Assembly (NCBI GenBank): GCA_039028695.1
Contig: JBCCHN010000144.1
Span: 1 to 13,280 of the forward strand
Direction: 5' to 3'
DNA length: 13,280 bases
Origin: JANQKX01 sp039028695
GTDB taxonomy: Bacteria; Pseudomonadota; Alphaproteobacteria; Kiloniellales; Kiloniellaceae
Below are positions 6,429 to 13,280 of the stretch, in pieces (the stretch's first letter is position 1; each line of letters opens with the position of its first letter). Made by a program: the position numbers and the translations under genes. The notes under the pieces were generated by a model. It made no database searches. It was not told where the DNA came from and saw only the letters and a list, made by a program, of their open reading frames with translations.

Positions 6429-7505
6429 ACCTTTGGAAGTGAGGCCGTTATCTTCATAGAAGCGCGCGGCACCGGGGTGAAGGGGCGGCTCGGCGACACC
6501 AAATAGGGCATTGTCTTTTGCGATGATGTCACCGAGCGGATGGCCCGTGTCCAGCAGCGCAAGTGCGTTTTCGTGCCACAGCGCCCGGGTGATCTCGAAA
6601 ACCAGTTGATCTGGAACAGACGCGGAAACCAGCCACTGGGCTCCCACCGAGATAGTCTTGGTATAGGGCACATTAAAGTAGGTGCCGGATTGAATATCCA
6701 TCTCTGCAAAAAAAGGATAAGCCTCTTTAAGGGCCTCCACTTCCGGGCCGATGATAGGGACCAATGTGACGATACCCTCGTCCGCCAGGCTTTCAATGGC
6801 CTTCGCGGGCGGGCCGGCAATCAGGAAAAAGGCATCTAATTCTCCGTCCCTCAGCTTGTCCGCAGCCAAGCCGGCCGGGTCAAAGGACAGCTCTAAATCG
6901 CCGTCTAGAATACCATAGGCCTTTAAAATTAGACGGGCATCCACGTTGGTTCCAGATCCGGGCTTATCGATGGAGACCCTTTTTCCCTTCAAGTCGGTGA
7001 CTGTGCGAATTCTAGCACTGCGGCGGACAACGATATGAAAGGCCTGGGGAAAAAGATTGGCAATGGTGCGGAGGTTTTGAAGCGGCCCTTGATCAGTAAA
7101 AATCTTAGTTCCCTTATAGGCCCAATAGGCCACATCAGCTTGACTGAGACCCGACTCTAAAAGGCCCGCGTTGATTTCCTCCACATTGGCCACGGAACCG
7201 GCAGTGGATTGGGCCACAGCGATCAAACCTGGCACGCCGCAGTTGCCGCCGCGAGCACAGGCATGGCTGCCGGGCGGATTGCTGATAGCATCGGCAAGGA
7301 TGCCACCAATGGGGAAAAAGGTTCCCGAGGCCGCCCCGGTCCCGATGCGGAAATAATTGATGCTCTCCGCCCAAGCCGCTCTCATTGAACTCACTGTCGG
7401 CAGCATGAGACCGCCGGCAAGGCCCGCGCAAATGCCCGTCGCCGCCCGGCCTAAAAAAGCCCGACGCCCCATCGAGTGTCCTAAAGCGCGCCGCTTCGGC
7501 CTCAT
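6426..7505 (-). CDS. TAXI-family TRAP transporter solute receptor, Tat-exported
   Basis: This 359-residue periplasmic receptor belongs to the TAXI (TRAP-associated extracytoplasmic immunogenic) family, which delivers carboxylates or amino acids to a fused DctQM-type membrane component. The N-terminus has a twin-arginine motif (GRRAFLG, residues 13-19) and a hydrophobic core, with likely cleavage after AWA (44-46). The mature protein starts with the family hallmark IGTGAASGTFFPIGG and contains CGVPGLIAVAQST, NVEEINAG and ADVAYWAYKG, then an LKGKRVSIDKPGSGT segment. The ATG at 7505 is preferred because TGAGGA lies eight bases upstream; an ATG at 7520 has a purine stretch directly against it. 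No TRAP permease gene lies next to it: upstream is an AT-rich gap and an antiporter, downstream a convergent peptidase. It is therefore an orphan receptor within this window, and its ligand is unknown. Confidence 0.93.
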   Translation of the reverse strand: MRPKRRALGHSMGRRAFLGRAATGICAGLAGGLMLPTVSSMRAAWAESINYFRIGTGAASGTFFPIGGILADAISNPPGSHACARGGNCGVPGLIAVAQSTAGSVANVEEINAGLLESGLSQADVAYWAYKGTKIFTDQGPLQNLRTIANLFPQAFHIVVRRSARIRTVTDLKGKRVSIDKPGSGTNVDARLILKAYGILDGDLELSFDPAGLAADKLRDGELDAFFLIAGPPAKAIESLADEGIVTLVPIIGPEVEALKEAYPFFAEMDIQSGTYFNVPYTKTISVGAQWLVSASVPDQLVFEITRALWHENALALLDTGHPLGDIIAKDNALFGVAEPPLHPGAARFYEDNGLTSKG

Positions 7506-7776
7506 GATTCCAATCCTCATTTTCCCAAAGCGGCGCTGTGTCGACCTGTGATTGACAAAAACGCTCCGATCCCGGCGCCGGCTGTTCGACCGATCTTGCC
7601 ACGATCAAAGAAGTGCTGATGCTCTTGATATAACAATCCAGTTGAGAGGTTGCCAGACCCACGCCCGTCCAAAACTACGAAAACTATGGTACCAGCCTAA
7701 AAATTGAAATTTAGCAAAAATTGTCAGGAATAGGGCATTTTTTGGATATAGCTCTACAAAAGGCATCGGCGGCACT
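7506..7776. other. Intergenic region with AT-rich patch between antiporter and TAXI receptor genes
   Basis: No convincing gene is present. The part from about 7675 to 7790 is clearly more AT-rich than its surroundings. It contains AAAAATTG twice (7699-7706 and 7716-7723, a 17-bp period) and the palindrome TGGTACCA (7687-7694). Because the antiporter ends in a terminator, this stretch probably holds the promoter of the TAXI receptor gene. I cannot pick out a well-spaced -35/-10 pair with confidence. Confidence 0.45.
7514..7519 (-). promoter_or_regulatory. Ribosome-binding site deciding the start of the TAXI receptor
   Basis: Minus-strand TGAGGA sits eight bases before the ATG at 7505-7503. 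The alternative in-frame ATG at 7520 overlaps this site and has only an unspaced GGGAAA before it. Confidence 0.5.
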
Positions 7777-7805
7777 AAAAAGAAAAGTGGGACCTTGCAC
7801 CCACT
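7777..7805 (-). terminator. Rho-independent terminator of the antiporter gene
   Basis: Read on the minus strand, AGTGGG (7805-7800) pairs with CCCACT (7791-7786) around an eight-base loop. It is followed by TTTTCTTTTT (7786-7777), whose first T also closes the stem. The stem begins within the stop codon of the antiporter gene (7804-7806), so the hairpin overlaps the end of the reading frame. The six-pair stem is moderate, but the T tract is good. It would separate the antiporter transcript from the TAXI receptor gene downstream. Confidence 0.75.
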
Positions 7806-10296
7806 ATTCCGTCGACTTGCGATCTGGTGGGTGAGCTCTTTCGTCTGCAACAATCCAGATCTTGTTCCTAAGCTCCGGCACGGATTTGGCAAGCCTTTTG
7901 AAATCGCCGCGCTCTAGGACTAAAAGATGGCAAAAGCCGTCAGAAATCACATCGGCGATCCGCGGTCGATGATGCAACAAGGCCATTTCTCCAAAAAAAT
8001 CCCCTTCTTCCAGGGTAACTGCCGCTGGCTTCAACTCAACTGTCACCTTTCCCGAGGCAATGAAATACATGGAATGCCCCCATGTTCCCTCCTCGATTAT
8101 TTTTTCTCCGGGCATGGCAAGGCGCGGCTTCAGACGACGGGCCAATACGGTCAATTTATCCTGACCCAACGCTTCGAACAAAGGCACTTGGCGGATCATT
8201 TCCGTCAGTTTCATGCCCAGGTCCAAGGGCGGGCGCCGATCAAACAGATGGCGACGCAAACGCAAGTCCCGCATCAGATCCCCAAATACCTCTTGGCTGA
8301 TCATGGCTTCATCTCGCTTAAGCTGGTATTCCGCCTCCTCCAGCCGCAGAGCCGAGCGGCCCAGATACCTAATCTTGAGGGTCTCGGAATAGCTGGGGTA
8401 TTGCACATCCAAGGCCCGCAAGGCACGGCGATCCGCTTCCAACCGGGTCGTCAAAATACTCTGCAGCTTGCTGCCGATGGTTTTGCCCAGCACCGGCGCC
8501 ACGGATCGGCGATTGAACAGACGGAGCTCACGCAACACCACCTGACGTGCCAGCAAGCCTTCGAACCGCCCTGCAAGCTGCATGGACAAGGGCAAGGACC
8601 AGCCAAAATTGCGATGGATCCAAAGGGCAGCCCGAAAGGGCAAGCTTAAGCCCGCGCCTCGTTTTGCCGCCGCAGCATAGCCGCCCAGCCCCCCAGTCTT
8701 AATGCCATCCAAGAGGCGGCCGGACTCCGCAATGCCTATCGCCGCGTAGCGCCGCGAGATGGTGCGCTGGGACACATGCCGGCGGTATAGTTCCTCTTCC
8801 CGGTTCGTCAAGGTCACTAGGCCGATCTGGAGGCGGTCGTCATCGCTGAGCACCATCTCCTCGGCTTCCTCATCGACTTCCTCGTGGCCTCGGTCCGGTC
8901 CGGGCACGCGCTCAATCAGCTCGGCTTCGATGCCATAATCGCGGGCGATCACCTCCACCTGTTGGTGGACCGTAAAGCGGGATAACGCCATCACCCGGTC
9001 CCGCAAGGCCACCTCTGCCGGGCTTAGCTTATCCAACCCCAGCAAACGCAGGAGAGGACGCAAGGTTGGCCCGTTGATGAACAGGGTGAAAAGGACGAAG
9101 CCCGTAGCCAAAGTAGCGATAAAGTGTTCCATCTCCACCGGTACATCGGGGTTTTCAATCACCGCGAGGGCCAAAGCCAAGGTAACGGCCCCCCGGAGGC
9201 CACCCCACAGAATGACGATCTTGTGGGCTTGGCTGACTTTTCCGGCCAGACCCATCAGGCTGAGGCTGGGTAACAGCAAATAGACAACCAGCGCCCGACC
9301 GGCGGTGGCAGCAATCACCAAGACCAAAAGCATGGCCAAATCGGCCCAACCGGGTTGGTAGACCAACTGCGGGATCATCATGGCCGCAAAGATAAAAATC
9401 ATCGAAGCGGCCCAGAAATCCAGTTGCTCCCAGATCTGGATCAGGTCATCCCAGGATTCAGGTGGGATGTTATTGCGTCCGGCCGAACCCATCACCAACC
9501 CTGCGGTCACGACCGCCACCACGCCGGAAACTCCAAAATAGAGTTCCGCCAGGATGTAAGACAAATAAGCCAGCGCCAGGGTCAAGGTGATCTCGGCCAT
9601 GGGAAAGCCGCGCAACAAACGCAAGGCTCGGCTGGTCAGCCAAGCCAGGGCAAAGCCCACCGCGATTCCGCCCAAGAGGCCGGCAGCAAAGGCTTCCACT
9701 CCAGAAATAAGATCCGGCTGCTGGTCGCCCGCCAGAACGGCCACGATAAAAGTGAAGAGGGCAATCGCTGCCGCGTCGTTGAAGAGGCTCTCGCCCTCCA
9801 CCAAGGCCGACAGTTTTTTGGGCGCGCCCAAATCTCGAAAGATCGCCACAACAGCCGTGGGGTCGGTGGCCGCGACGACGGCGCCCAGCAACAAACAAGC
9901 AAGCAAGGGTCGGTCGAAAATCCAATGCAGGGAATAGCCCACCGATAGGGTACAGACCACCACCGCCACCACCGCCAAGAGGAGGATGGGAGCAAACTCC
10001 TCGAACAAGCGCCGCACGTCCATGGCAAGGGACCCGGCGAAAAGCAAGGTGGGCAGAAATATAAACAAAAAAGTATCCGCGGTGACATTCAGCTGGCTCA
10101 GCGTGGTCACCACATCGCCCAAGGGACCGAACCGATCCGCATCGGTGAGAAACAGACTGGTGACGCCCAGCCCCATGCCTAAAAGGGCAAGCAAGACGTT
10201 ATAAGGAAGCTTCAAGCGCTCGGCGATCGGCGGCAAAAAGCTGACGATGGCCAAGAGGACCGCCAGGGGAAGCAAAATAGCGACAATCTCGTTCAC
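7804..10296 (-). CDS. CPA1-family Na+(K+)/H+ antiporter with C-terminal cyclic-nucleotide-binding domain
   Basis: This 830-residue inner-membrane protein would exchange Na+ or K+ for protons. Residues 1-425 form a CPA1/NhaP-like membrane domain with about 12 hydrophobic segments, the ATDPTAVVAI motif (143-152), EGESLFNDA with the cation-site pair N173-D174, and WGGLRGAVTLALAL (364-377). A long hydrophilic, probably helical region with an acidic stretch (near 470-485) fills residues 425-700. Residues 705-815 read as a CAP_ED/cNMP-binding domain with a GDFFGEMALL cassette (E770) and R779, the residues that usually contact ribose and phosphate. The layout parallels plant SOS1 and sperm NHE antiporters. 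The start is GTG at 10296; an in-frame TAA at 10320-10318 leaves no upstream ATG, and no clear Shine-Dalgarno is visible. The gene is divergent from the SLC13 permease gene. Ion selectivity and nucleotide ligand are not readable from sequence. Confidence 0.93.
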   Translation of the reverse strand: MNEIVAILLPLAVLLAIVSFLPPIAERLKLPYNVLLALLGMGLGVTSLFLTDADRFGPLGDVVTTLSQLNVTADTFLFIFLPTLLFAGSLAMDVRRLFEEFAPILLLAVVAVVVCTLSVGYSLHWIFDRPLLACLLLGAVVAATDPTAVVAIFRDLGAPKKLSALVEGESLFNDAAAIALFTFIVAVLAGDQQPDLISGVEAFAAGLLGGIAVGFALAWLTSRALRLLRGFPMAEITLTLALAYLSYILAELYFGVSGVVAVVTAGLVMGSAGRNNIPPESWDDLIQIWEQLDFWAASMIFIFAAMMIPQLVYQPGWADLAMLLVLVIAATAGRALVVYLLLPSLSLMGLAGKVSQAHKIVILWGGLRGAVTLALALAVIENPDVPVEMEHFIATLATGFVLFTLFINGPTLRPLLRLLGLDKLSPAEVALRDRVMALSRFTVHQQVEVIARDYGIEAELIERVPGPDRGHEEVDEEAEEMVLSDDDRLQIGLVTLTNREEELYRRHVSQRTISRRYAAIGIAESGRLLDGIKTGGLGGYAAAAKRGAGLSLPFRAALWIHRNFGWSLPLSMQLAGRFEGLLARQVVLRELRLFNRRSVAPVLGKTIGSKLQSILTTRLEADRRALRALDVQYPSYSETLKIRYLGRSALRLEEAEYQLKRDEAMISQEVFGDLMRDLRLRRHLFDRRPPLDLGMKLTEMIRQVPLFEALGQDKLTVLARRLKPRLAMPGEKIIEEGTWGHSMYFIASGKVTVELKPAAVTLEEGDFFGEMALLHHRPRIADVISDGFCHLLVLERGDFKRLAKSVPELRNKIWIVADERAHPPDRKSTE

Positions 10297-10546
10297 GGCA
10301 CCATTAAGAGCAATGTGTTAAATCCAAAGTGGCTCGATCCGGCGTGTTCACGCTTGTGAATAAACACAGCAGGATTACCGGCTTGTTCCTTGCAGCAGTC
10401 TTTTCTTTTAAATCGACGCCCTAACCGGAATAATAAGCCTCGGATAATAGAGCAAGGTTCGGTCCGGTTGAAAGGGTCAGCGCGTTGGCTCACCAAAAAC
10501 GAACCTTTCATCCATGTTCTAGCCATCGGGAGCATTCGCGATAGAC
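10297..10546. promoter_or_regulatory. Divergent intergenic region with several inverted repeats
   Basis: This 250-bp gap must hold the promoters of both the antiporter (leftward) and the SLC13 permease (rightward); I could not assign convincing -35/-10 pairs. Visible dyads are TTCAC-GCTT-GTGAA (10347-10360) and AACCGGA (10423-10429) with TCCGGTT (10463-10469). TGAAAGG (10469-10475) pairs with CCTTTCA (10504-10510), extendable by TC/GA across one mismatch. A small inner hairpin TTGG-CTCA-CCAA lies at 10485-10496. The last two nest inside each other about 40-80 bases before the TTG start at 10547 and could fold in the mRNA leader. No coding sequence is apparent. Confidence 0.45.
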
Positions 10547-12328
10547 TTGACAACACCTCAGATCGTTCTTTTCGCCATCTTGGCAAGCCTTTTCGCCTTA
10601 TTGGCCTGGGGCCGGTTCCGCTATGACATCGTGGCCTTTTGTGCCCTGATGGCCTGTGTGCTGGCGGGATTGGTGCCGGCCAAGGAAGCCTTTTTGGGCT
10701 TTGGACACCCCGCGACCGTCACGGTGGCCGCGGTGCTGATCCTTAGTCAAGCCCTGAGCGCTTCAGGCGCCACGGATTCCCTGGCGCGCCTAATCAAACC
10801 GGCGACGCGAAATACCACCTTGCATGTGGGCGCGTTGTCCGGGTTGGGCGGGCTGATGTCCACCTTTATGAACAATGTGGGGACCCTCGGGCTTTTGATG
10901 CCCACTGCCATTGAAAGTGCTTCCGCGACAAAACGAGCTATTGCCCTTTTACTCATGCCTTTGTCCTTCGGCGCCATTCTAGGCGGCCTGATCACCATGA
11001 TCGGCACGCCGCCCAATATTATCATCGCTACCTATCGCGCTGAGGTCAGCGGCGAGCCCTTCGGCTTGTTCGACTTCACCCCCGTCGGGCTTGGCACCGC
11101 TGTTGTTGGCGTCCTCTTTATCGCTTTCATCGGCTGGCGACTGGTTCCCGTGCGCGACCAAGGTGCATCGGGTACCTCCGACCGCTTCGACATCGAAAAC
11201 TATGTCACCGAGTTACGGGTTCCCAAGGATTCGGAGCACATTGTAAAAACCCTCAGGGAAATCGACCAGCTGACCGAGGACATCGACGCGGTGGTGGTCG
11301 ACCTGATCCGCGGCGAGCGGCGCTTTCCGGGCGGATCTTGGCATAAGGAGCTGGCTGCGGGCGATGTGCTGAAGATTGAGGCTGGGCCCGATGACATGGA
11401 TAAGTTTATCACGCGCCTGGGCTTGGAGCTGAGCGAGTCCAATGCTCGCCCCGCATCAGCCGCGGAGGCCAAGGACAAAACCTTGGCTGAGGTGGTGATC
11501 GCACCGGGGTCCCGCCTGGAAGGGCGCACCGTGGGATCCATCCGCTTGTTCGCCAACCGAGGCGTTTCCCTCCTGGCCGTCTCGCGGCAGGGCACGCCCT
11601 TTCGCGGCCGCTTGAAATCTTTCCGCCTGCGCATTGGCGATGTGCTTTTGTTGCATGGTGCGGCCGAGGGTCTGCCCGATGCGGTTTCCGCCACCGGCTG
11701 CTTGCCGCTTGCCGAACGACAAATCACTTTTGGAAAGAGGCGACAGGCTCGAATCCTGATCGGGATATTCGCGGCGGCCATACTGGCGACCACCTTTGGG
11801 ATTCTGCCCATTCAAATCTCCCTAGGCTTGGCGGTCGCTGGTGCCGTGGTGTCCGGCTTGATTGCGCCTCGAGAGCTTTACGATGGCATCGATTGGCCTG
11901 TCATCGTCTTGCTGGGGGCTCTTATACCCGTGGGCGGCGCGCTCGAGACCTCGGGCGCCACCGATGTGATTGCCGGCGCGATCCTGGCTTTGACTGACGG
12001 CTTTTCCGCCGCGGTAGTGCTGGCATTGATCATGATTGTGACCATGACCCTATCGGACGTGCTCAACAACGCCGCCACGGCTGTGGTTATGGCCCCCATC
12101 GGGGTGACCATCGCCGAACGTTTGGGAGTCAGCAGCGATCCCTTCCTCATGGCGGTGGCCGTTGCAGCGTCCTGCGCCTTCCTGACCCCCATCGGCCATC
12201 AAAACAACGCGCTCATTTTGGGGCCAGGCGGCTATCGCTTCGGCGACTACTGGCGCATGGGTCTGCCGCTCGAAATCATTGTTATCGCGGTCTCCTTGCC
12301 TTTGATCATGATTTTCTGGCCCCTTTAG
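10547..12328 (+). CDS. SLC13/DASS-type permease with two RCK_C (TrkA-C) domains
   Basis: This 593-residue inner-membrane protein resembles the divalent anion:Na+ symporter (ArsB/NhaD superfamily, SLC13) group, which moves dicarboxylates, sulfate or related anions. The two halves of the membrane domain carry repeated re-entrant motifs: FMNNVGT (107-113) and GTPPN (153-157) in the first, LNNAATAVVMAPIG (506-519) and TPIGHQNNA (547-555) in the second. Between them, about residues 210-390 hold two soluble RCK_C-like repeats, the second beginning near VVIAPGSRLEGRTVG, which probably sense a ligand. The start is taken as TTG at 10547, because an in-frame TAG at 10520-10522 leaves no ATG and the MTTPQIVLFAIL start matches my recollection of homologues. 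The only purine-rich site, GGGAG at 10528-10532, is 14 bases away, which is long and suggests weak translation. It is divergent from the CPA1 antiporter gene. Substrate and Na+ dependence are inferred from the family only. Confidence 0.9.
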   Translation: MTTPQIVLFAILASLFALLAWGRFRYDIVAFCALMACVLAGLVPAKEAFLGFGHPATVTVAAVLILSQALSASGATDSLARLIKPATRNTTLHVGALSGLGGLMSTFMNNVGTLGLLMPTAIESASATKRAIALLLMPLSFGAILGGLITMIGTPPNIIIATYRAEVSGEPFGLFDFTPVGLGTAVVGVLFIAFIGWRLVPVRDQGASGTSDRFDIENYVTELRVPKDSEHIVKTLREIDQLTEDIDAVVVDLIRGERRFPGGSWHKELAAGDVLKIEAGPDDMDKFITRLGLELSESNARPASAAEAKDKTLAEVVIAPGSRLEGRTVGSIRLFANRGVSLLAVSRQGTPFRGRLKSFRLRIGDVLLLHGAAEGLPDAVSATGCLPLAERQITFGKRRQARILIGIFAAAILATTFGILPIQISLGLAVAGAVVSGLIAPRELYDGIDWPVIVLLGALIPVGGALETSGATDVIAGAILALTDGFSAAVVLALIMIVTMTLSDVLNNAATAVVMAPIGVTIAERLGVSSDPFLMAVAVAASCAFLTPIGHQNNALILGPGGYRFGDYWRMGLPLEIIVIAVSLPLIMIFWPL

Positions 12329-12421
12329 TCTGCGGCTCTGCCAGAAAAAAAGGTTATGGCGCGTCAGGTAAAAATATCGTTCCTTGAGGATAACTTTGTT
12401 GCCATGCTTGCTTTGAAAATC

Positions 12422-12442
12422 GGCGCCAAATGCACTGGCGCC
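12422..12442. repeat. Seven-pair GC stem-loop, possible terminator of the permease gene
   Basis: GGCGCCA (12422-12428) is perfectly complementary to TGGCGCC (12436-12442) around a seven-base loop. It lies about 95 bases after the permease stop codon. Downstream is CTTGGCTTAATT rather than a T run, so a classical intrinsic terminator is doubtful; it may be a leader element of the next gene. A smaller dyad GCCCG/CGGGC follows at 12463-12481. The rest of the 12329-12554 gap shows no supported gene. Confidence 0.4.
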
Positions 12443-12554
12443 CTTGGCTTAATTGACGTTATGCCCGTTTCTGGACCGGGCTACCGCAATTCAAGCCCCG
12501 CAAGACCAGTCAAACTATTTATACACTTTCTCGTAAAGCAGTGAGGATATCTCG

Positions 12555-13280
12555 ATGAAGTCTCAGGCACGTGTAGTGATTGTCGGCGGCGGCATGATGG
12601 GCGCTGGATTGCTCTACCATTTGGCCGAGGAAGGTTGGACCGATTCTCTGCTGATCGAAAAGGGCGAGCTTACCTCGGGTTCCACCTGGCATGCGGCCGG
12701 CCAATGCCCCAGTTTTATCGCCGACTATAACATGGCGAAGATCCACCATTATGGGAACACTCTCTATCCCAAGCTGGAAGCCATGACCGGCCAATACGTG
12801 AGCTGGCACGGCTGCGGCGGCATCCGCTTTGCCACCAAACCGGAAGAGGTCGAGTGGTTCAAGCACGTGGAAGGGGTTTCCAAGTTGATCGGCTTTGGAA
12901 TGGAGATCATCGGCCCGGACGAGATCAAGAAGGTCAATCCCTTCGTCACCACCGAAGGGGTTATCGCCGGCGCTTGGACCTACGACGACGGCCACGTGGA
13001 TCCGGCCGGTTGCTGCAACGCCCTGGCCAAGGGCGCCCGCGACATGGGCGCCGAGATCGTTCGCCACAACCGCGTTCTGGATATTAAAAAGCTGCCCAGC
13101 GGCGAGTTCGAGGTTATCACCGAGCAGGGCAACGTGACCTGCGAGCACGTCGTCAACGCGGCCGGCTGCTACGCCCGCCAAGTGGCCCAAATGCTGGGCT
13201 GCGATGTGCCCATCACCAACATGGAGCACACCTATATCGTCACCGAACCCATCAAGGAGTTCATCGAGCGGGACGAGGAA
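12555..13280 (+). CDS. FAD-dependent oxidoreductase, dimethylglycine/sarcosine dehydrogenase-like (5' part)
   Basis: The first 242 codons are visible and the frame is still open at the window edge. The N-terminus is a Rossmann dinucleotide fold: VVIVGGGMMG (GxGxxG at 11-16) with the acidic E35 at the end of the second strand. LTSGSTWHAAGQ follows at 39-50; in dimethylglycine and sarcosine dehydrogenases the histidine here (H46) carries covalent FAD. The YDDGHVDPAG segment near 143-152 and NAAGCYAR near 201 also fit this group. Such enzymes oxidise an N-methyl group of dimethylglycine, sarcosine or similar amines, passing formaldehyde units to folate through a C-terminal GcvT-like domain. Full-length members run to about 800 residues, so roughly two thirds would lie beyond the window. 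The ATG at 12555 has GTGAGGA at a spacing of about seven bases. The exact substrate is uncertain, since relatives act on betaines and other N-methyl amino acids. Confidence 0.9.
   Translation, partial: MKSQARVVIVGGGMMGAGLLYHLAEEGWTDSLLIEKGELTSGSTWHAAGQCPSFIADYNMAKIHHYGNTLYPKLEAMTGQYVSWHGCGGIRFATKPEEVEWFKHVEGVSKLIGFGMEIIGPDEIKKVNPFVTTEGVIAGAWTYDDGHVDPAGCCNALAKGARDMGAEIVRHNRVLDIKKLPSGEFEVITEQGNVTCEHVVNAAGCYARQVAQMLGCDVPITNMEHTYIVTEPIKEFIERDEE

Noticed and set aside
7927..8649. 240-codon plus-strand frame inside the antiporter gene, and a similar 197-codon frame at 9355-9948
   Set aside because: Both are Gln/His-rich shadows of the antiporter's own frame with no ribosome-binding site or recognisable domain.
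10295..10306. Three-codon frame ATG GTG CCG TGA overlapping the GTG start of the antiporter
   Set aside because: A minimal upstream frame ending in GTGA could couple translation, but such short matches arise often by chance and no ribosome-binding site precedes it.
10346..10375. CRP-like half sites TGTGA and ACACA in the divergent region
   Set aside because: The spacing and orientation do not fit the usual TGTGA-N6-TCACA pattern, so a CRP site is not supported despite the cyclic-nucleotide domain in the neighbouring protein.
12332..12360. Hairpin TCTGC...CAGA followed by seven A residues after the permease gene
   Set aside because: The run next to the stem is A, not T, on the coding strand, and the stem needs a bulge, so it is not an intrinsic terminator for the permease.
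12356..12544. 62-codon plus-strand frame ending just before the flavoprotein gene
   Set aside because: It has no recognisable family, its purine stretch is only two bases from the ATG, and the frame runs through the GGCGCCA/TGGCGCC stem-loop. I treat it as non-coding.
12519..13229. 236-codon open frame on the minus strand opposite the flavoprotein gene
   Set aside because: It is antisense to a clear dehydrogenase coding sequence. Its His/Gly/Ala/Asp-rich composition is typical of a mirror frame in GC-rich DNA, and it resembles no family.

Overview
The window is an ordinary-looking stretch of bacterial chromosome, moderately GC-rich (high 50s percent by eye) and densely coding on both strands. 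It carries no insertion sequence, phage gene, tRNA, rRNA or CRISPR array that I can see. The protein families are two Tat-exported solute receptors, a TAXI-type TRAP receptor, a cyclic-nucleotide-domain CPA1 antiporter, an SLC13/RCK permease and a dimethylglycine/sarcosine dehydrogenase-like flavoprotein. Together with frequent GTG/TTG starts they suggest an alphaproteobacterium, perhaps Rhodospirillales-like. That assignment is inference from family resemblance, not a database result.

Left part (1-3190): a non-coding leader with operator-like tandem repeats precedes a Tat-exported family 5 (peptide/opine type) ABC solute-binding protein with no permease beside it. A strong intrinsic terminator ends it. 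A serine hydrolase of the class C beta-lactamase/NylB type converges on it from the minus strand. That hydrolase lies 16 bp downstream of an MsbA-like ABC exporter, so the two probably form an exporter-hydrolase operon.

Middle (5075-7803): a metal-dependent M24 Xaa-Pro-type peptidase is transcribed divergently from the exporter. It meets, tail to tail with 8 bp between stop codons, an orphan TAXI TRAP receptor on the minus strand. An AT-rich intergenic region separates that gene from the next.

Right part (7804-13280): a long CPA1 Na+/H+ antiporter carrying a C-terminal cyclic-nucleotide-binding domain is divergent from an SLC13-type permease carrying two RCK_C-like domains. They share a 250-bp intergenic region rich in inverted repeats. 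A truncated FAD-dependent dimethylglycine/sarcosine dehydrogenase-like gene runs off the right edge.

Taken together this is a nutrient-uptake and ion-homeostasis neighbourhood: two receptors, a peptidase, an amidase-like hydrolase, an N-methylamine oxidase, one sodium extruder and one possible sodium-coupled importer. I found no convincing unknown multi-gene system. The best leads are the divergent pair of ligand-gated ion-coupled transporters, the exporter-hydrolase operon, and the repeats and structured leaders upstream of transporter genes.
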